Shown here piece by piece: positions 8,801 through 17,162 of a stretch of DNA of 64,000 nt. The DNA lies in the NCBI RefSeq assembly GCF_016135805.1, contig NZ_JADWOX010000019.1, positions 1 through 64,000 of the forward strand. The letters run 5' to 3'. The position numbers and the translations under genes are program-made. A model generated the notes under the pieces. That model saw only the letters and a program-made list of their open reading frames with translations, did not search any database and was not told the DNA's origin. Positions within the stretch are counted from its first letter, which is position 1. Each line of letters starts with the position of its first letter. The stretch comes from Caulobacter hibisci (lineage in GTDB: Bacteria; Pseudomonadota; Alphaproteobacteria; Caulobacterales; Caulobacteraceae).

Positions 8801-11800
8801 GCGGGAACCGCATACAACCAGACCTTCACCAGCACCGGCGGCGTGGCGCCCCGCACCTATGGCTGGACAGGGACCCTGCCTCCGGGGCTGACACTCTCGA
8901 CGAGCGGCGGGCTGTCCGGCACGCCGACCACCACCGGGAGCTTCAGCTTCACGGTCACGGTCACCGACAGCAGCGGCAACAGCTACAACGCCTCCAACGC
9001 CTACAGCATCACCGTGAGCGCTCCGAGCCTGGTGGTCTCGACCTCCAGCCTGCCGGGGGCGACCGAGAACGCGGCCTACAGCCAGACCATCTCCGTCAGC
9101 GGAGGCATCGCGCCCTACAGCTTCAACCTGGCCACGGGCTCGGGTCCCCTGCCTCCGGGATTGACCCTGAATCCGACGACGGGCGCGATCTCTGGCACGC
9201 CGACCACCATCGGCAGCTACAGCTTCATCATCCGCATCCAGGACTCGACCAGCGGTTCGGCCGGCCAGGTCGATCAGAGCTACACCCTGACGGTCAGCCC
9301 GGACGTTCCGCCGACAGCGGGGGCGGTCACGACGACCGTCGCGGCCAACAGCAGCGCCAACACGGTGGCGCCCGCGCTTAGCGGCGCGCCCGCCGCCAGC
9401 GTCGCCGTCGCCACGCCTCCGACCCACGGCACGGCGACTGTCAGCGGCCTCAACTTCCTCTATACCCCGACCGCCGGCTATTCGGGCGCCGACAGCTTCA
9501 CCTACACCGCCAGCAACAACGGCGGCAGCTCCGGCACGGCGACCGTCACCATCACCGTCACCGCTCCGACCCTCGTGGTCACCGGAACGCCTCCGGGCGG
9601 CACGGTGGCGATCGCCTACGCCGGGGCGACCTTCACCGCCTCCACCGGCACGGCGCCCTATGCCTTCACGGGCGCGTCGCTGCCGACCGGCCTGACGCTG
9701 AGCACGGCCGGCCTTCTCTCCGGCGCGCCGACGGCGGCGGGAACCTTCAACGCGGTGATCACGGCCACCGACGCCCATGGCGCGACTGGTTCGACCACCT
9801 TCCCGATCGTGATCGCCGCGCCGGCGGTGACGATCACCAGCCCGACGGCCGGCGCCTTGCCGACCGCCACGGCCTTCGTCGCCTACAACCAGGCCTTCAC
9901 GGCTTCGGGCGGCGCGGCGCCCCGCACCTTTGGGGTCACCGCCGGCGCCCTGCCGGCCGGCCTGACCCTGAGCCCGGCGGGCGTGCTCTCCGGCTCGGCC
10001 ACGGTCACCGGAACCTTCAACTTCACCATCACGCCCAGCGACGGTTCGGCCGCGCCGGGTCCCTATGTCGGCACGCCATCGGCCTACAGCCTGGTGGTCG
10101 GCGCGCCGTCCATGACCCTGTCGCCGGCCACTGTGCCGAACGGCACGGCCACGGTGCCCTACACCGCCACCTTCACGGCGGCGGGCGGCGCCTCGCCCTA
10201 CAGCTACGCGGTCACCGGCGGCGCCCTGCCGAGCGGCCTGACCCTCAGCACGGCCGGGGTGATCTCCGGCTCAGCCGCCCAGTCGGCCACCGGAAACTTC
10301 AACTTCACGGTGACGGCCACCGACGCCAACGGCTTCACGGTCGCCGGCGCCTACGGCCTGTCGATCGCCCAGGTCACCCTGGTCACCAGCTCGCCGCCCA
10401 GCGGTGTCGCCGGCCAGGCCTACAGCCAGGTGCTGTCGACCAGCGGCGGCACGGGTCCCTACACCTACGCCCTGACCACCGGCGCGCTGCCGGCCGGTCT
10501 GACCCTCGGCGGCTCGGGCGCGATCTCGGGCACGCCGACGGCCGCGGGGACCTTCGGCTTCACCGTCACCACCACCGACAGCTTCGGCGCGGTGGGAACC
10601 GACACCCTGTCGCTGACCATCGCCGCCCCGACCCTGACCCTGACGCCGGCCTCCGCGCCGGCGGCGGACTGGGGCGTGGCCTACAGCCTGAGCTTCCAGA
10701 CCAGCGGCGGCGTGGCTCCGTACCACTACGTCCTGAGCGGCAGCCTGCCGACCGGCCTGTCCTTCAACAGCTCGACCGGCGTGCTCTCCGGGACGCCGAC
10801 CGACGAAGGCGCGTTCCCGCTCAACGTGACCGTCACCGACTCCGCCACGGGTTCGGGACCGTTCACGGCCAGCGTCAGCCCGACCCTGACGGTGAACGCC
10901 GCGCCGCCGCCGGTGGTGGAGCCGACCAACACCACGACGCCGGCCGGTTCGCCGACGGTCATCGACGTCTCCAACCTGATCGACGGCTTCTACGACAGCG
11001 TCGTCATTGTCGACCCGCCGCAACACGGCACGGCGGTGGTGACCGGCGGCGCCTCGCGGATGCGTTCGCAAGGCGGCTCGGGCTCGGTGCAGATCCTCTA
11101 CACCCCCAACCCCGGCTACTACGGTTCCGACAGCTTCACCTACGCCGCCACCGGTCCGGGGGGCACCTCGGCGCCCGCCGCGATCGGCGTGGCCGTCGCC
11201 GCTCCGGCCCCGGTGGTGGTCGACGACGCCGCCTCGGTGGCCGCCAACGGCACGGTCGCCATCGCGGTGACCGCCAACGACACCGGCCCGATCGCCACCA
11301 TCGCCATCGCCTCGGCCCCGAGCCACGGTACGGCGACGGTGTCGGGCCTCAGCGTCAACTACGTCCCGGCCGCCAACTTCTTCGGCACGGACACCTTCAC
11401 CTACACGGCCACGGGCGAAGGCGGCACGGGCGGTCCGGCGACGGTCACCGTCACGGTCTCCCCGCTGTCGGTCCCGACCCAGACGGCCCAGGTACTTACC
11501 GTCCTGGCCGGCCAGGCGGCCACCCTGGCGGCGACCCAAGGCGCGACGGGCAGCCCGTTCACCAGCGTGACCATCGCCACCGCCCCCACCAAGGGCACGG
11601 CGACTATCAACGGCCTGTCGGTGGTCTACACGCCGGCTGCGGGCTTCTCGGGCGCCGACGCCTTCACCTACCGGATCAACAACCCCTTCGGGGCGTCGAA
11701 CCCGGTGCCGGTGACGGTGACGGTCAATCCCGCGCCGCTCACCGCGCCGCCGATCACCGTCGAGATCCTCGCCGGCCAGAAGGCGGTGGTGAACCTCGTG

Positions 11801-13186
11801 GCCGGCGCCAGCGGCGGACCGTTCACCGGCGCTGCGGTGGCGACGATCACCCCGACCAACTCGGGGACGGCGGCGGTCACCAATCCGTCGGCCGGCGCCT
11901 ACACCCTGACCTTCACCCCCGACAACGCCTTCGCGGGCACGGCGGTGGTGACCTACACCCTGAGCAACGCCTTCGCGACCTCGGCCCCCGGCCGGATCAA
12001 CGTGATCGTGACCGCCCGTCCCGATCCGTCCCAGGATCCGGAAGTGAAGGGCCTGGTCGCGGCGCAGGACGCGGCGGCCGTCCGCTTCGCCGACGCCCAG
12101 ATCAGCAACTTCAACCGTCGCCTCGAGCAACTGCACAACGGCGGCGGCGCGGGTCGCGGGTTCGGGGTCAGCGTTCGCGGCGGCAAGACCGAGCGGGAGG
12201 ACGGCCTGGAAGCGCGCGAGCGGTTCCGCAAGTACGCCAGCCTCGGCATGAACGACGCCGCCGATCCGTCTTCGCCGCTGCTGCCGGCCGCCTCGGCCTC
12301 CGATGCGGCGGACTACGCGGCCCGCAAGGACGACGATGAAGGCCAGGCCGGTCCCAAGCGCTGGGGCGTCTGGGCGGCCGGCTCGGCGGACTTCGGGATG
12401 CGCGACACGGTCGGCTCGCAAAGCGGCTTCCGCTTCACGACCGACGGCCTGACCGGCGGTGTCGACTACCGGGTCAACGACCGGTTCGCCTTCGGCCTGG
12501 GTCTCGGCTACGGCCGCGACTCCAGCAAGATCGGCAAGAACGGCACCAAGAGCCGGGCCGAAAGCTACAGCGCCGGCCTCTACGCCAGCCTGCAGCCGGG
12601 CGAGAAGACCTTCATCGACGGGGTCATCGGCCTGGGCTCGCTCGACTTCGACACCCGCCGCTACGTCACCACGACGGGCGAGCTGGTGAACGGCGAGCGT
12701 GACGGCGACCAGCTGTTCGCGGCCCTGACCTTCGGGGTGGAACGCCGGACCCAGACCAGCCTGCTGTCGCCCTACGGACGGGTGGCCTACAGCCGGTCGG
12801 TGCTCGACGCCTTCTCGGAAAACGGCGGCGGGCCCTATGGCCTGACCTACCACGAGCAGACCGTGCGCAGCCTGACCGGCACGCTGGGCCTGCGCGGGGC
12901 GTTCGCCCGCAAGACCGCCGCCGGCCTGCTGTCGCCGCGCTTCCGGGTCGAGTACTCGCACGACTTCGAGAAGGCCAACGACGCCCTGCTCAGCTACACC
13001 GACTGGGTGGGCGGGCCGACCTACCGCCTGGCGGTGGACCCGATCGACCGAGACCAGCTGCGGCTGGAACTCGGCGCCGATCTCACCGTCAAGAGCGGTT
13101 GGACGATCGGGCTGGACTTCGACAACATGGTCTCGAAGGACAGCGACAGCCAGGGCCTGAGGCTGACCGTCCAGTCGCCCTTCTGA
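5834..13186 (+). CDS. Giant Ig-repeat autotransporter (type Va-like surface protein)
   Basis: This encodes about 2450 residues. I choose the ATG at 5834 because GGGGGAAG lies just before it; a GTG at 5786 and an ATG at 5900 are alternatives. An extended signal peptide ends near PAAALA. Five IPT/TIG repeats of exactly 80 residues span 6421-7620, followed by alternating cadherin-like (YTP..GY.G.DSFTYTA) and putative-Ig (GLPTGLTLS...ISGTPT) repeats to about 12000, a charged linker (about 12010-12350), and a C-terminal autotransporter beta-barrel (about residues 2174-2450) ending in phenylalanine, the usual outer-membrane insertion signal. It should display a long stalk on the cell surface; adhesion is inferred. 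Terminator and repeat follow. Confidence 0.93.
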   Translation: MLQGWLARVLRDSTRTGFVRRGMSVATRLRALAVVVMVALAALAPAAALASDMCDLVNAGVLDQTSVFSGGAIISSDARQSSSGVNSYQGIGLTTSAATFTDARFYNGGAKYAHDGTEVFRVTATINLTSGTLRAALQRASNNNSPNPSALAGSTTSSGTFTYDLSALTQYAMGTQLGSPDNLGTGTVSVAVACYLPPTITSVSPTSGPQAGTNSVTINGTYLSGATLTVDGASVTPTSTTAGTVVFTAPAHAPGLVSLVVTTPAGTASSSYTYIAAPTISSLSPSSGPTAGTNSVTINGTNLAGATLTVAGGAVTPTSTNATSVVFTAPAHAAGPVTVAVTTSGGTASSTYTYVAAPTISSVSPSSGPLAGTNSVTINGSNLSGATLTVDGGSVTPTSTSASTVVFTAPANAAGSVALVVTTGGGSASSSYEYVTAPTISSLSPSSGPTGGGDVVTISGSNLSNATLTVDGVGVTPTSASASSIVFNTPAHVAGSIAVVVTTAGGSASSGYTFLAAPTISSVSPSSGSTAGGTTVTINGSNLSGATLTVDGGGVTPTSTTATTVVFTSPAHAAGAIALVVTTGGGSASTTYTYVAPPTASSFTYGSIIAYNTGANATTSIDVATGGSVTNSPTGYAVGSATTAQGGSVSIDSSGSATYTPPVGYRNANDSFTYTATNGAGTSSPATVTVTIGNPTLTVTLPASTATVGTVYNAGAALVTPAGGRSTYTINSISLPSGLTDAGGGVISGTPTADGVFTVTVNITDSSTGAGPYTANATATLTVSLPPAPTASSFTASAVAYNSGSASAATFSVTGHVANSPTSYAVGSATTTGGGSVSIDSAGLVSYTPAVGFRGNDSFTYTATNAGGTSSLATVTVPVSNPVLSVTLPAATGTVGAAYNSGGAPVILSGGVAPYSNISATGLPTGLTISSSGVISGTPTTATTATVIVTATDSSTGAGAYTSTASATLNIAAPTITLSPAAGALPGVDAGTAYNQTFTSTGGVAPRTYGWTGTLPPGLTLSTSGGLSGTPTTTGSFSFTVTVTDSSGNSYNASNAYSITVSAPSLVVSTSSLPGATENAAYSQTISVSGGIAPYSFNLATGSGPLPPGLTLNPTTGAISGTPTTIGSYSFIIRIQDSTSGSAGQVDQSYTLTVSPDVPPTAGAVTTTVAANSSANTVAPALSGAPAASVAVATPPTHGTATVSGLNFLYTPTAGYSGADSFTYTASNNGGSSGTATVTITVTAPTLVVTGTPPGGTVAIAYAGATFTASTGTAPYAFTGASLPTGLTLSTAGLLSGAPTAAGTFNAVITATDAHGATGSTTFPIVIAAPAVTITSPTAGALPTATAFVAYNQAFTASGGAAPRTFGVTAGALPAGLTLSPAGVLSGSATVTGTFNFTITPSDGSAAPGPYVGTPSAYSLVVGAPSMTLSPATVPNGTATVPYTATFTAAGGASPYSYAVTGGALPSGLTLSTAGVISGSAAQSATGNFNFTVTATDANGFTVAGAYGLSIAQVTLVTSSPPSGVAGQAYSQVLSTSGGTGPYTYALTTGALPAGLTLGGSGAISGTPTAAGTFGFTVTTTDSFGAVGTDTLSLTIAAPTLTLTPASAPAADWGVAYSLSFQTSGGVAPYHYVLSGSLPTGLSFNSSTGVLSGTPTDEGAFPLNVTVTDSATGSGPFTASVSPTLTVNAAPPPVVEPTNTTTPAGSPTVIDVSNLIDGFYDSVVIVDPPQHGTAVVTGGASRMRSQGGSGSVQILYTPNPGYYGSDSFTYAATGPGGTSAPAAIGVAVAAPAPVVVDDAASVAANGTVAIAVTANDTGPIATIAIASAPSHGTATVSGLSVNYVPAANFFGTDTFTYTATGEGGTGGPATVTVTVSPLSVPTQTAQVLTVLAGQAATLAATQGATGSPFTSVTIATAPTKGTATINGLSVVYTPAAGFSGADAFTYRINNPFGASNPVPVTVTVNPAPLTAPPITVEILAGQKAVVNLVAGASGGPFTGAAVATITPTNSGTAAVTNPSAGAYTLTFTPDNAFAGTAVVTYTLSNAFATSAPGRINVIVTARPDPSQDPEVKGLVAAQDAAAVRFADAQISNFNRRLEQLHNGGGAGRGFGVSVRGGKTEREDGLEARERFRKYASLGMNDAADPSSPLLPAASASDAADYAARKDDDEGQAGPKRWGVWAAGSADFGMRDTVGSQSGFRFTTDGLTGGVDYRVNDRFAFGLGLGYGRDSSKIGKNGTKSRAESYSAGLYASLQPGEKTFIDGVIGLGSLDFDTRRYVTTTGELVNGERDGDQLFAALTFGVERRTQTSLLSPYGRVAYSRSVLDAFSENGGGPYGLTYHEQTVRSLTGTLGLRGAFARKTAAGLLSPRFRVEYSHDFEKANDALLSYTDWVGGPTYRLAVDPIDRDQLRLELGADLTVKSGWTIGLDFDNMVSKDSDSQGLRLTVQSPF
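6421..7620 (+). repeat. Five tandem 240-bp IPT/TIG-encoding repeats
   Basis: Units begin at 6421, 6661, 6901, 7141 and 7381 with an unbroken 240-bp period, each encoding an 80-residue IPT/TIG domain that starts APTISS(L/V)SPSSG and ends SS(Y/G)TY. The units are similar at DNA level, which favours unequal recombination and length variation of the stalk. Confidence 0.9.
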
Positions 13187-13201
13187 TCCGAAACCCTGAT
13201 C

Positions 13202-13362
13202 CCTCTCCCCTTGCGGGAGAGGGTGGCCCCCGCGAAGGCGGGGGTCGGGGTCTCTCATACGCCGAACGCCGCGACAGCTGATCAGCCGTCGCGGCGTTTT
13301 TCGTTGGTGCGACCCTCATCCGTCGACTATCGCCGACACCTTCTCCCGCAAGGGGAGAAGGA
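13202..13362. repeat. Dispersed repeat, family A (copy 1)
   Basis: The left arm is CTCTCCCCTTGCGGGAGAGG and the right arm CTTCTCCCGCAAGGGGAGAAGG; the interior has a GCCGCGAC/GTCGCGGC hairpin and CCCTCATCCGTCG. The same arrangement recurs at 55066-55229, and the arms recur at 15823-15985. It lies at the 3' end of the autotransporter gene. Confidence 0.8.
13266..13301 (+). terminator. Intrinsic terminator after the autotransporter gene
   Basis: A 10-bp perfect stem (ACGCCGCGAC with GTCGCGGCGT) with further inner pairing is followed by five T residues. It sits within repeat family A and probably ends the autotransporter transcript. Confidence 0.8.
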
Positions 13363-13369
13363 ACACGAA

Positions 13370-13402
13370 AACGCCCGGCGGAGTGACCCGCCGGGCGTTT
13401 CT
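13370..13402. terminator. Bidirectional terminator hairpin
   Basis: ACGCCCGGCGG and CCGCCGGGCGT form an 11-bp stem with a short loop; TTTC follows on the plus strand and TTTTCG on the minus strand. It lies just past the stop codon of the minus-strand gene at 13424-13747 and probably ends that transcript. Confidence 0.75.
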
Positions 13403-13423
13403 GTCTTCAGCGAACCGCCGAAA

Positions 13424-13747
13424 TCAGCGGTCGAAATTGCGGGCCAGCAGGAAGCCGAACACCGCGCCGGCGACGAAGGTCCCCAGGGCCAGGGCCAGGG
13501 GATGATCCTCGGCGGCCTTGTGGGCGGCTTCGGCCTTGGGCTTGGACCAGGCGACGGCGGCGTCAGTCTTGTCGTGCACGTAGTCGCGAGCGACCTGGGT
13601 CTTCTCGACGGCGGTCTCGGCGACGGTGGTGGCGGCCTTCTTCACTGCCGCGGTCGCCTTGGCGGCGGTCTTCCGGGCGGTGGTCTTGGCCTTGGCCGGC
13701 GTGGCGGCGGCGGTTCCGTAATCGGTCTTGATGGTGGCGTCGGTCAT
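13424..13747 (-). CDS. Ala/Lys-rich protein with C-terminal membrane anchor (DUF883/ElaB-like)
   Basis: The 107-residue protein has an Ala/Lys-rich central helix (about residues 15-75, KTTARKTAAKATAAVKKAA and similar) resembling histone-like tails, followed by a C-terminal hydrophobic helix (LALALGTFVAGAVFGFLLA) and a short basic tail. The layout, a charged helix then a single C-terminal membrane anchor, matches the DUF883/ElaB/YqjD type of inner-membrane proteins, some of which bind ribosomes. The ATG at 13747 with GGGAGA upstream is preferred to an earlier in-frame start at 13807. The exact role is unknown. Confidence 0.8.
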   Translation of the reverse strand: MTDATIKTDYGTAAATPAKAKTTARKTAAKATAAVKKAATTVAETAVEKTQVARDYVHDKTDAAVAWSKPKAEAAHKAAEDHPLALALGTFVAGAVFGFLLARNFDR

Positions 13748-13904
13748 CGGCGTCTCCCGGTGTTGGACGTGTCGGAGGAGCGGGGCGCACGGCGCGCCGC
13801 CAAGCATCTGGAGACTAACACTTGGCGAGCCGGTTTGGTTCGGACAAGGGCGGTGAAACCGTCAGTTGTCCGCCCTTTGTCGCCGGCTCACCTTTGTCGT
13901 CGGC

Positions 13905-15755
13905 TCAGTTGTCCCGGACCACCTTCAGCACCGCCTCGCCGTAGCGGTCGAGCTTGCCCTGGCCAACGCCGCCGGACTTGCCCAGGGCGGGCAGGGTCGT
14001 GGGGCGGGCGGCAGCGATCTCGGCCAGGGTGGCGTCGTGGAAGATGACGTAGGGCGGCACATGCTGCAGCTGGGCCTGGTCCTTGCGCCAGGCGCGCAGG
14101 GCCTCGAACAGCGCCTGGTCGCCCGGCGGCACGGTCAGGGCCTGGCGTCGGCGCAGGCTCTTGCCGGCCCCGCCACCGCTCTTGCCGCCGGCGTCGCCGC
14201 CTGGGGCCTGGCGCAGGGCCACCTGCCGCTCGCCGCGATAGACCGCTCGTACGCCCTCGCCGTCGCCGAGGCCGATCAGCGGCCGGCCGTCATTGGGGTC
14301 CTCGCGCAGCAGGCCCTCGAACACCAGGGTGTCGAGCAGGTCGCGCCAGCCTTGCGGGCTGAACTCCTTGCCGATGCCGAAGGTCGACATCTGGGCCTCC
14401 TGCTGGGAGACGTCCTTGGTCTTGCCCAGCAGGTGGTCGATCAATCGGCCGCGCCCGAAACGTCCGCCCAGGCGATGGGCGGCCGACAGGGCCTTCTGGG
14501 CGGCCTGGCTGGCGTCGACGCCGCTCGGGGGCGAGACGCAGATGTCGCAGGTTCCGCAGCGCTCGACGCCCTCCTCGCCGAAATAGCGGCGGACGGCGGC
14601 GGCGCGGCAGGTCATGCCTTCCAGCATGGCGTAGAACTGCCGCAGCTTGCGGCTCTGCACCTGCTTGACCTCGTCGGGGGCCTCGCGCTGGTCGATGCGG
14701 CGGCCGGCCCAGGCGAGGTCCGCGCTGCTGTAGAGGGTGATGCCCTCGGCCGGCTGGCCGTCGCGACCGGCGCGGCCGATCTCCTGCCAATAGGCCTCGA
14801 TGGCGGCCGGTGGATCGGCGTGGATCACGAAGCGGACGTCGGGCTTGTCGACGCCCATGCCGAAGGCGATGGTCGCCACCATCACCGCCTCGTCGGCCTC
14901 GAGGAACTGCTCCAGGCGCCGGGCGCGGACGTTCTTGTCGAGGCCGGCGTGATAGGCCAGGGCCGGCACGCCGTTGTCGATCAGCGCCTGGGCCAGCTTC
15001 TCGGTGGAGTCCCGGCTGCCGGCATAGACCACGCCCGCGCGGCCCGGCCGCTCTGTGACCAGCTCGATGACCCGGTCGTGGCCCTTGCCGCGCTTGCGCT
15101 CGGCGTTCAGCGCCAGTTCGGGGCGGGCGAAGCTGTCGACGAACTCGGCCGCGCCCTGCAGGCGCAGTTCGGCGCGGATGTCGTCGCGGGTGCGGGCGTC
15201 GGCGGTGGCGGTCACCGCCAGACGCGGGGCGTTGGGGAACACCTCGGCGATGCGGCCCAGCATCCGGTATTCGGGTCTGAAATCGTGGCCCCACTGGCTG
15301 ACGCAGTGGGCTTCGTCGACGGCCACCAGCGACAGCGGCAGGCGCGACAGCCGCTCCAGCATCCAGCCCTGCATCAGGCCTTCGGGCGACAGATAGAGCA
15401 GGTCGAGCTGGCCGGCCTCGATGCGTCGCCAGATCTCGGCGCGCTCCTCGGGCAGGGTGTTGCTGTCCAGGCGCTCGGCGGCGACGCCGGCCTGCTGGAG
15501 GCCCGCCACCTGGTCGGCCATCAGGGCGATCAGCGGCGAGACCACCAGGCCGAGACCCGGCCGCACCAGGGCCGGGATCTGGTAGCAGAGACTTTTCCCG
15601 CCGCCGGTCGGCAGCACCGCCAGGGCGCTGCGCCCCTCCAGCAGCTCGCCGACCACCTGGGCCTGCAGCCCGCGGAAATCCTGGTGGCCGAAGGTGCGGC
15701 GCAGGACGTCGCGCGCGGTATCGAGCGTGGGCGGGGAGGCGAGGGCGGTGGACAC
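13905..15755 (-). CDS. recQ: ATP-dependent DNA helicase RecQ
   Basis: The 616-residue protein has Walker A (PTGGGKSL), the DEAH box in VAVDEAHCVSQWGHDFR, the superfamily-2 motif VI (IGRAGRDG), the RecQ zinc-binding cysteines (C at CRAAAVRRYF, CGTC, C), a winged-helix RQC region and a C-terminal HRDC domain. Length and order match RecQ, a 3'-5' helicase in recombination and fork repair. The start is GTG at 15755. It stands alone, with repeat family A upstream. Confidence 0.96.
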   Translation of the reverse strand: MSTALASPPTLDTARDVLRRTFGHQDFRGLQAQVVGELLEGRSALAVLPTGGGKSLCYQIPALVRPGLGLVVSPLIALMADQVAGLQQAGVAAERLDSNTLPEERAEIWRRIEAGQLDLLYLSPEGLMQGWMLERLSRLPLSLVAVDEAHCVSQWGHDFRPEYRMLGRIAEVFPNAPRLAVTATADARTRDDIRAELRLQGAAEFVDSFARPELALNAERKRGKGHDRVIELVTERPGRAGVVYAGSRDSTEKLAQALIDNGVPALAYHAGLDKNVRARRLEQFLEADEAVMVATIAFGMGVDKPDVRFVIHADPPAAIEAYWQEIGRAGRDGQPAEGITLYSSADLAWAGRRIDQREAPDEVKQVQSRKLRQFYAMLEGMTCRAAAVRRYFGEEGVERCGTCDICVSPPSGVDASQAAQKALSAAHRLGGRFGRGRLIDHLLGKTKDVSQQEAQMSTFGIGKEFSPQGWRDLLDTLVFEGLLREDPNDGRPLIGLGDGEGVRAVYRGERQVALRQAPGGDAGGKSGGGAGKSLRRRQALTVPPGDQALFEALRAWRKDQAQLQHVPPYVIFHDATLAEIAAARPTTLPALGKSGGVGQGKLDRYGEAVLKVVRDN

Positions 15756-15822
15756 GTGGCTCTTCTGGCAGGGGCGGCCGCCCGCGCCAAGGCCGGAAAC
15801 AGCGGATTTTCAGATATCGGGT

Positions 15823-15985
15823 CCTTCTCCCCTTGCGGGAGAAGGTGGCGGCCGAAGGCCGTCGGATGAGGGGTCTCTCAGAACCGTCCGCCGCGCTTGG
15901 TCTATCCGCTGATCGAGGCGGACAGGTCCGTCGACCCCTCACCGACCCGCTTCGCGGGCCACCCTCTCCCGCAAGGGGAGAGGGG
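15823..15985. repeat. Dispersed repeat, family A (copy 2)
   Basis: CTTCTCCCCTTGCGGGAGAAGG at the left and CCTCTCCCGCAAGGGGAGAGG at the right frame a GC-rich interior with GTCGGATGAGGGG and CCCCTCACCGACCC. It fills most of the 271-bp gap between the divergent recQ and ArsR-type genes. Confidence 0.75.
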
Positions 15986-16026
15986 TTCTTGACTCTTAGC
16001 CATCTCACTAATTAGTCTCTTGCCTC

Positions 16027-16341
16027 ATGAACGAGGTGTTCAAGGCCCTGTCGCATCCCGCCCGCCGCCGCATGGTCGCCATGCTGCGCGACGGGCCGAT
16101 GGCGTCGGGCGAGATCGCCTCGCGGTTCGACATGGCCTGGCCGACGGTCACCGCCCACCTGGCGGCGCTGAAGGCGGCCGGCCTGGTCGAGGCCGAGAAG
16201 GACGGGGCCTCGGTCCGCTACCGCCTGGTGATCTCGGCGGTCGAGGAGGCGGTGGCCTTCATGATGGCGCTGATGGGCGCGGGCGAGACCGCGGACGCGC
16301 CGCTGGCGGACAAAGATTTGAGAGGGGAGAACAAGGCATGA
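16027..16341 (+). CDS. ArsR-family transcriptional repressor (SdpR-like)
   Basis: This 104-residue winged-helix protein opens with the ArsR/SdpR pattern (VFKALSHPARRRMVAML), has a recognition helix in MAWPTVTAHLAALKAAGLV and a beta-wing (EKDGASVRYRLV). It lacks the metal-binding cysteines of metal sensors. Its stop overlaps the start of the downstream SdpI-family gene (ATGA), matching the sdpRI autorepressor/immunity operon of Bacillus. I infer autoregulation of the pair. Confidence 0.9.
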   Translation: MNEVFKALSHPARRRMVAMLRDGPMASGEIASRFDMAWPTVTAHLAALKAAGLVEAEKDGASVRYRLVISAVEEAVAFMMALMGAGETADAPLADKDLRGENKA

Positions 16342-17030
16342 GCAGCGAGCATCCGCGCGGGCTGACGTCGCTGGACGGCGTCTCGATCCTGGTCACGGCG
16401 GCGATCGGCGCAGCGGCCCTGGCCGTCTGGCGGCTGGGGCCGTCCGGTCCGCTGCCGATGCATTTCAACCTGGCCGGCGAGGTCGATCGCTGGGGCGACC
16501 GGGTGGAGATGGCCCTGGCCATCGGCTTCATCGCTCTGGTGGCCGGCGGCGTCGCGGTGTTCTGCGCCGTGCTGGAGCGGCAGGCCAAGGATCCGCTGGG
16601 CGAGCGCTTCACCTACCGGCTGGGCCGGATCGTCGGCCTGGCCGTGCCGGCCTTCGTCGCGGCGCTGATGACCAGCGTGGCCTTCGACCTCCTGCCCCGC
16701 GTGGGCGGCCAGGACCTGTTCCTGCGGCTGATGATGGGCGGCATGGCCACGCTGTTCCTCGGGCTCGGCGCCTTCGTGGGCCGGGTCAAGCCCAACCCCG
16801 TGGTCGGGGTGCGCACCTATTGGGCCCTGCGCAGCCGCCTGGCCTGGGACAAGTCCAACCGGCTGGCCGGCCGGCTGCTGAGCCTGACGGGCCTGCTGGG
16901 CCTGGTCGCCGCCCCGGTCGCGCCCCAGCCGATCGGTTTCCACGTCATGATGATCGGCATCGTCGCCTCGGGCCTGGCCGCCGGCTTCGAGAGCTGGAGG
17001 GTCTGGCGCACCGATCCCGACCGCGCCTGA
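16338..17030 (+). CDS. SdpI-family membrane protein with DUF1648 domain
   Basis: The 230-residue integral membrane protein has a DUF1648-type N-terminus (LPMHFNLAGEVDRWGDR, about residues 38-54) and an SdpI-type segment (NPVVGVRTYWALRS, with WDKSNRLAGRL), and about six to seven hydrophobic helices. SdpI in Bacillus gives immunity to the SDP toxin and signals to SdpR at the membrane. It is translationally coupled to the ArsR-type gene. No SdpC-like toxin gene is visible here, so the inducing agent is unknown. Confidence 0.9.
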   Translation: MSSEHPRGLTSLDGVSILVTAAIGAAALAVWRLGPSGPLPMHFNLAGEVDRWGDRVEMALAIGFIALVAGGVAVFCAVLERQAKDPLGERFTYRLGRIVGLAVPAFVAALMTSVAFDLLPRVGGQDLFLRLMMGGMATLFLGLGAFVGRVKPNPVVGVRTYWALRSRLAWDKSNRLAGRLLSLTGLLGLVAAPVAPQPIGFHVMMIGIVASGLAAGFESWRVWRTDPDRA

Positions 17031-17162
17031 GGACCCGGCGCGGCCTTCCGTAGCCCCCGCGTTAAACCGCGTTCATCTCTCGTCAATCTTGTCGCGTGTT
17101 TGGTCGCTGTGAGCTATGACGTCGCCCACGCGGGCGGGGTTGATCGGAACCTAGGGTTACAG

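Noticed and set aside
4939..13186. A prophage, suggested by the tail-collar gene
   Set aside because: No integrase, terminase, portal or other structural gene is present, and the flanking genes are ordinary chromosomal ones.
10271..13258. A 995-residue open frame on the minus strand opposite the autotransporter
   Set aside because: It is antisense to a well-supported gene, has Arg/Gly/Ala-rich low-complexity translation typical of GC-rich shadows, and no domain or ribosome-binding site.
13843..13881. A hairpin (GACAAGGGCGG with CCGCCCTTTGTC) as the recQ terminator
   Set aside because: It has one bulged base and no T-tract on the minus strand, so I could not support it as a terminator.
13866..15869. 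Large frames antisense to recQ
   Set aside because: They run through recQ in the opposite strand and have no homology of their own.
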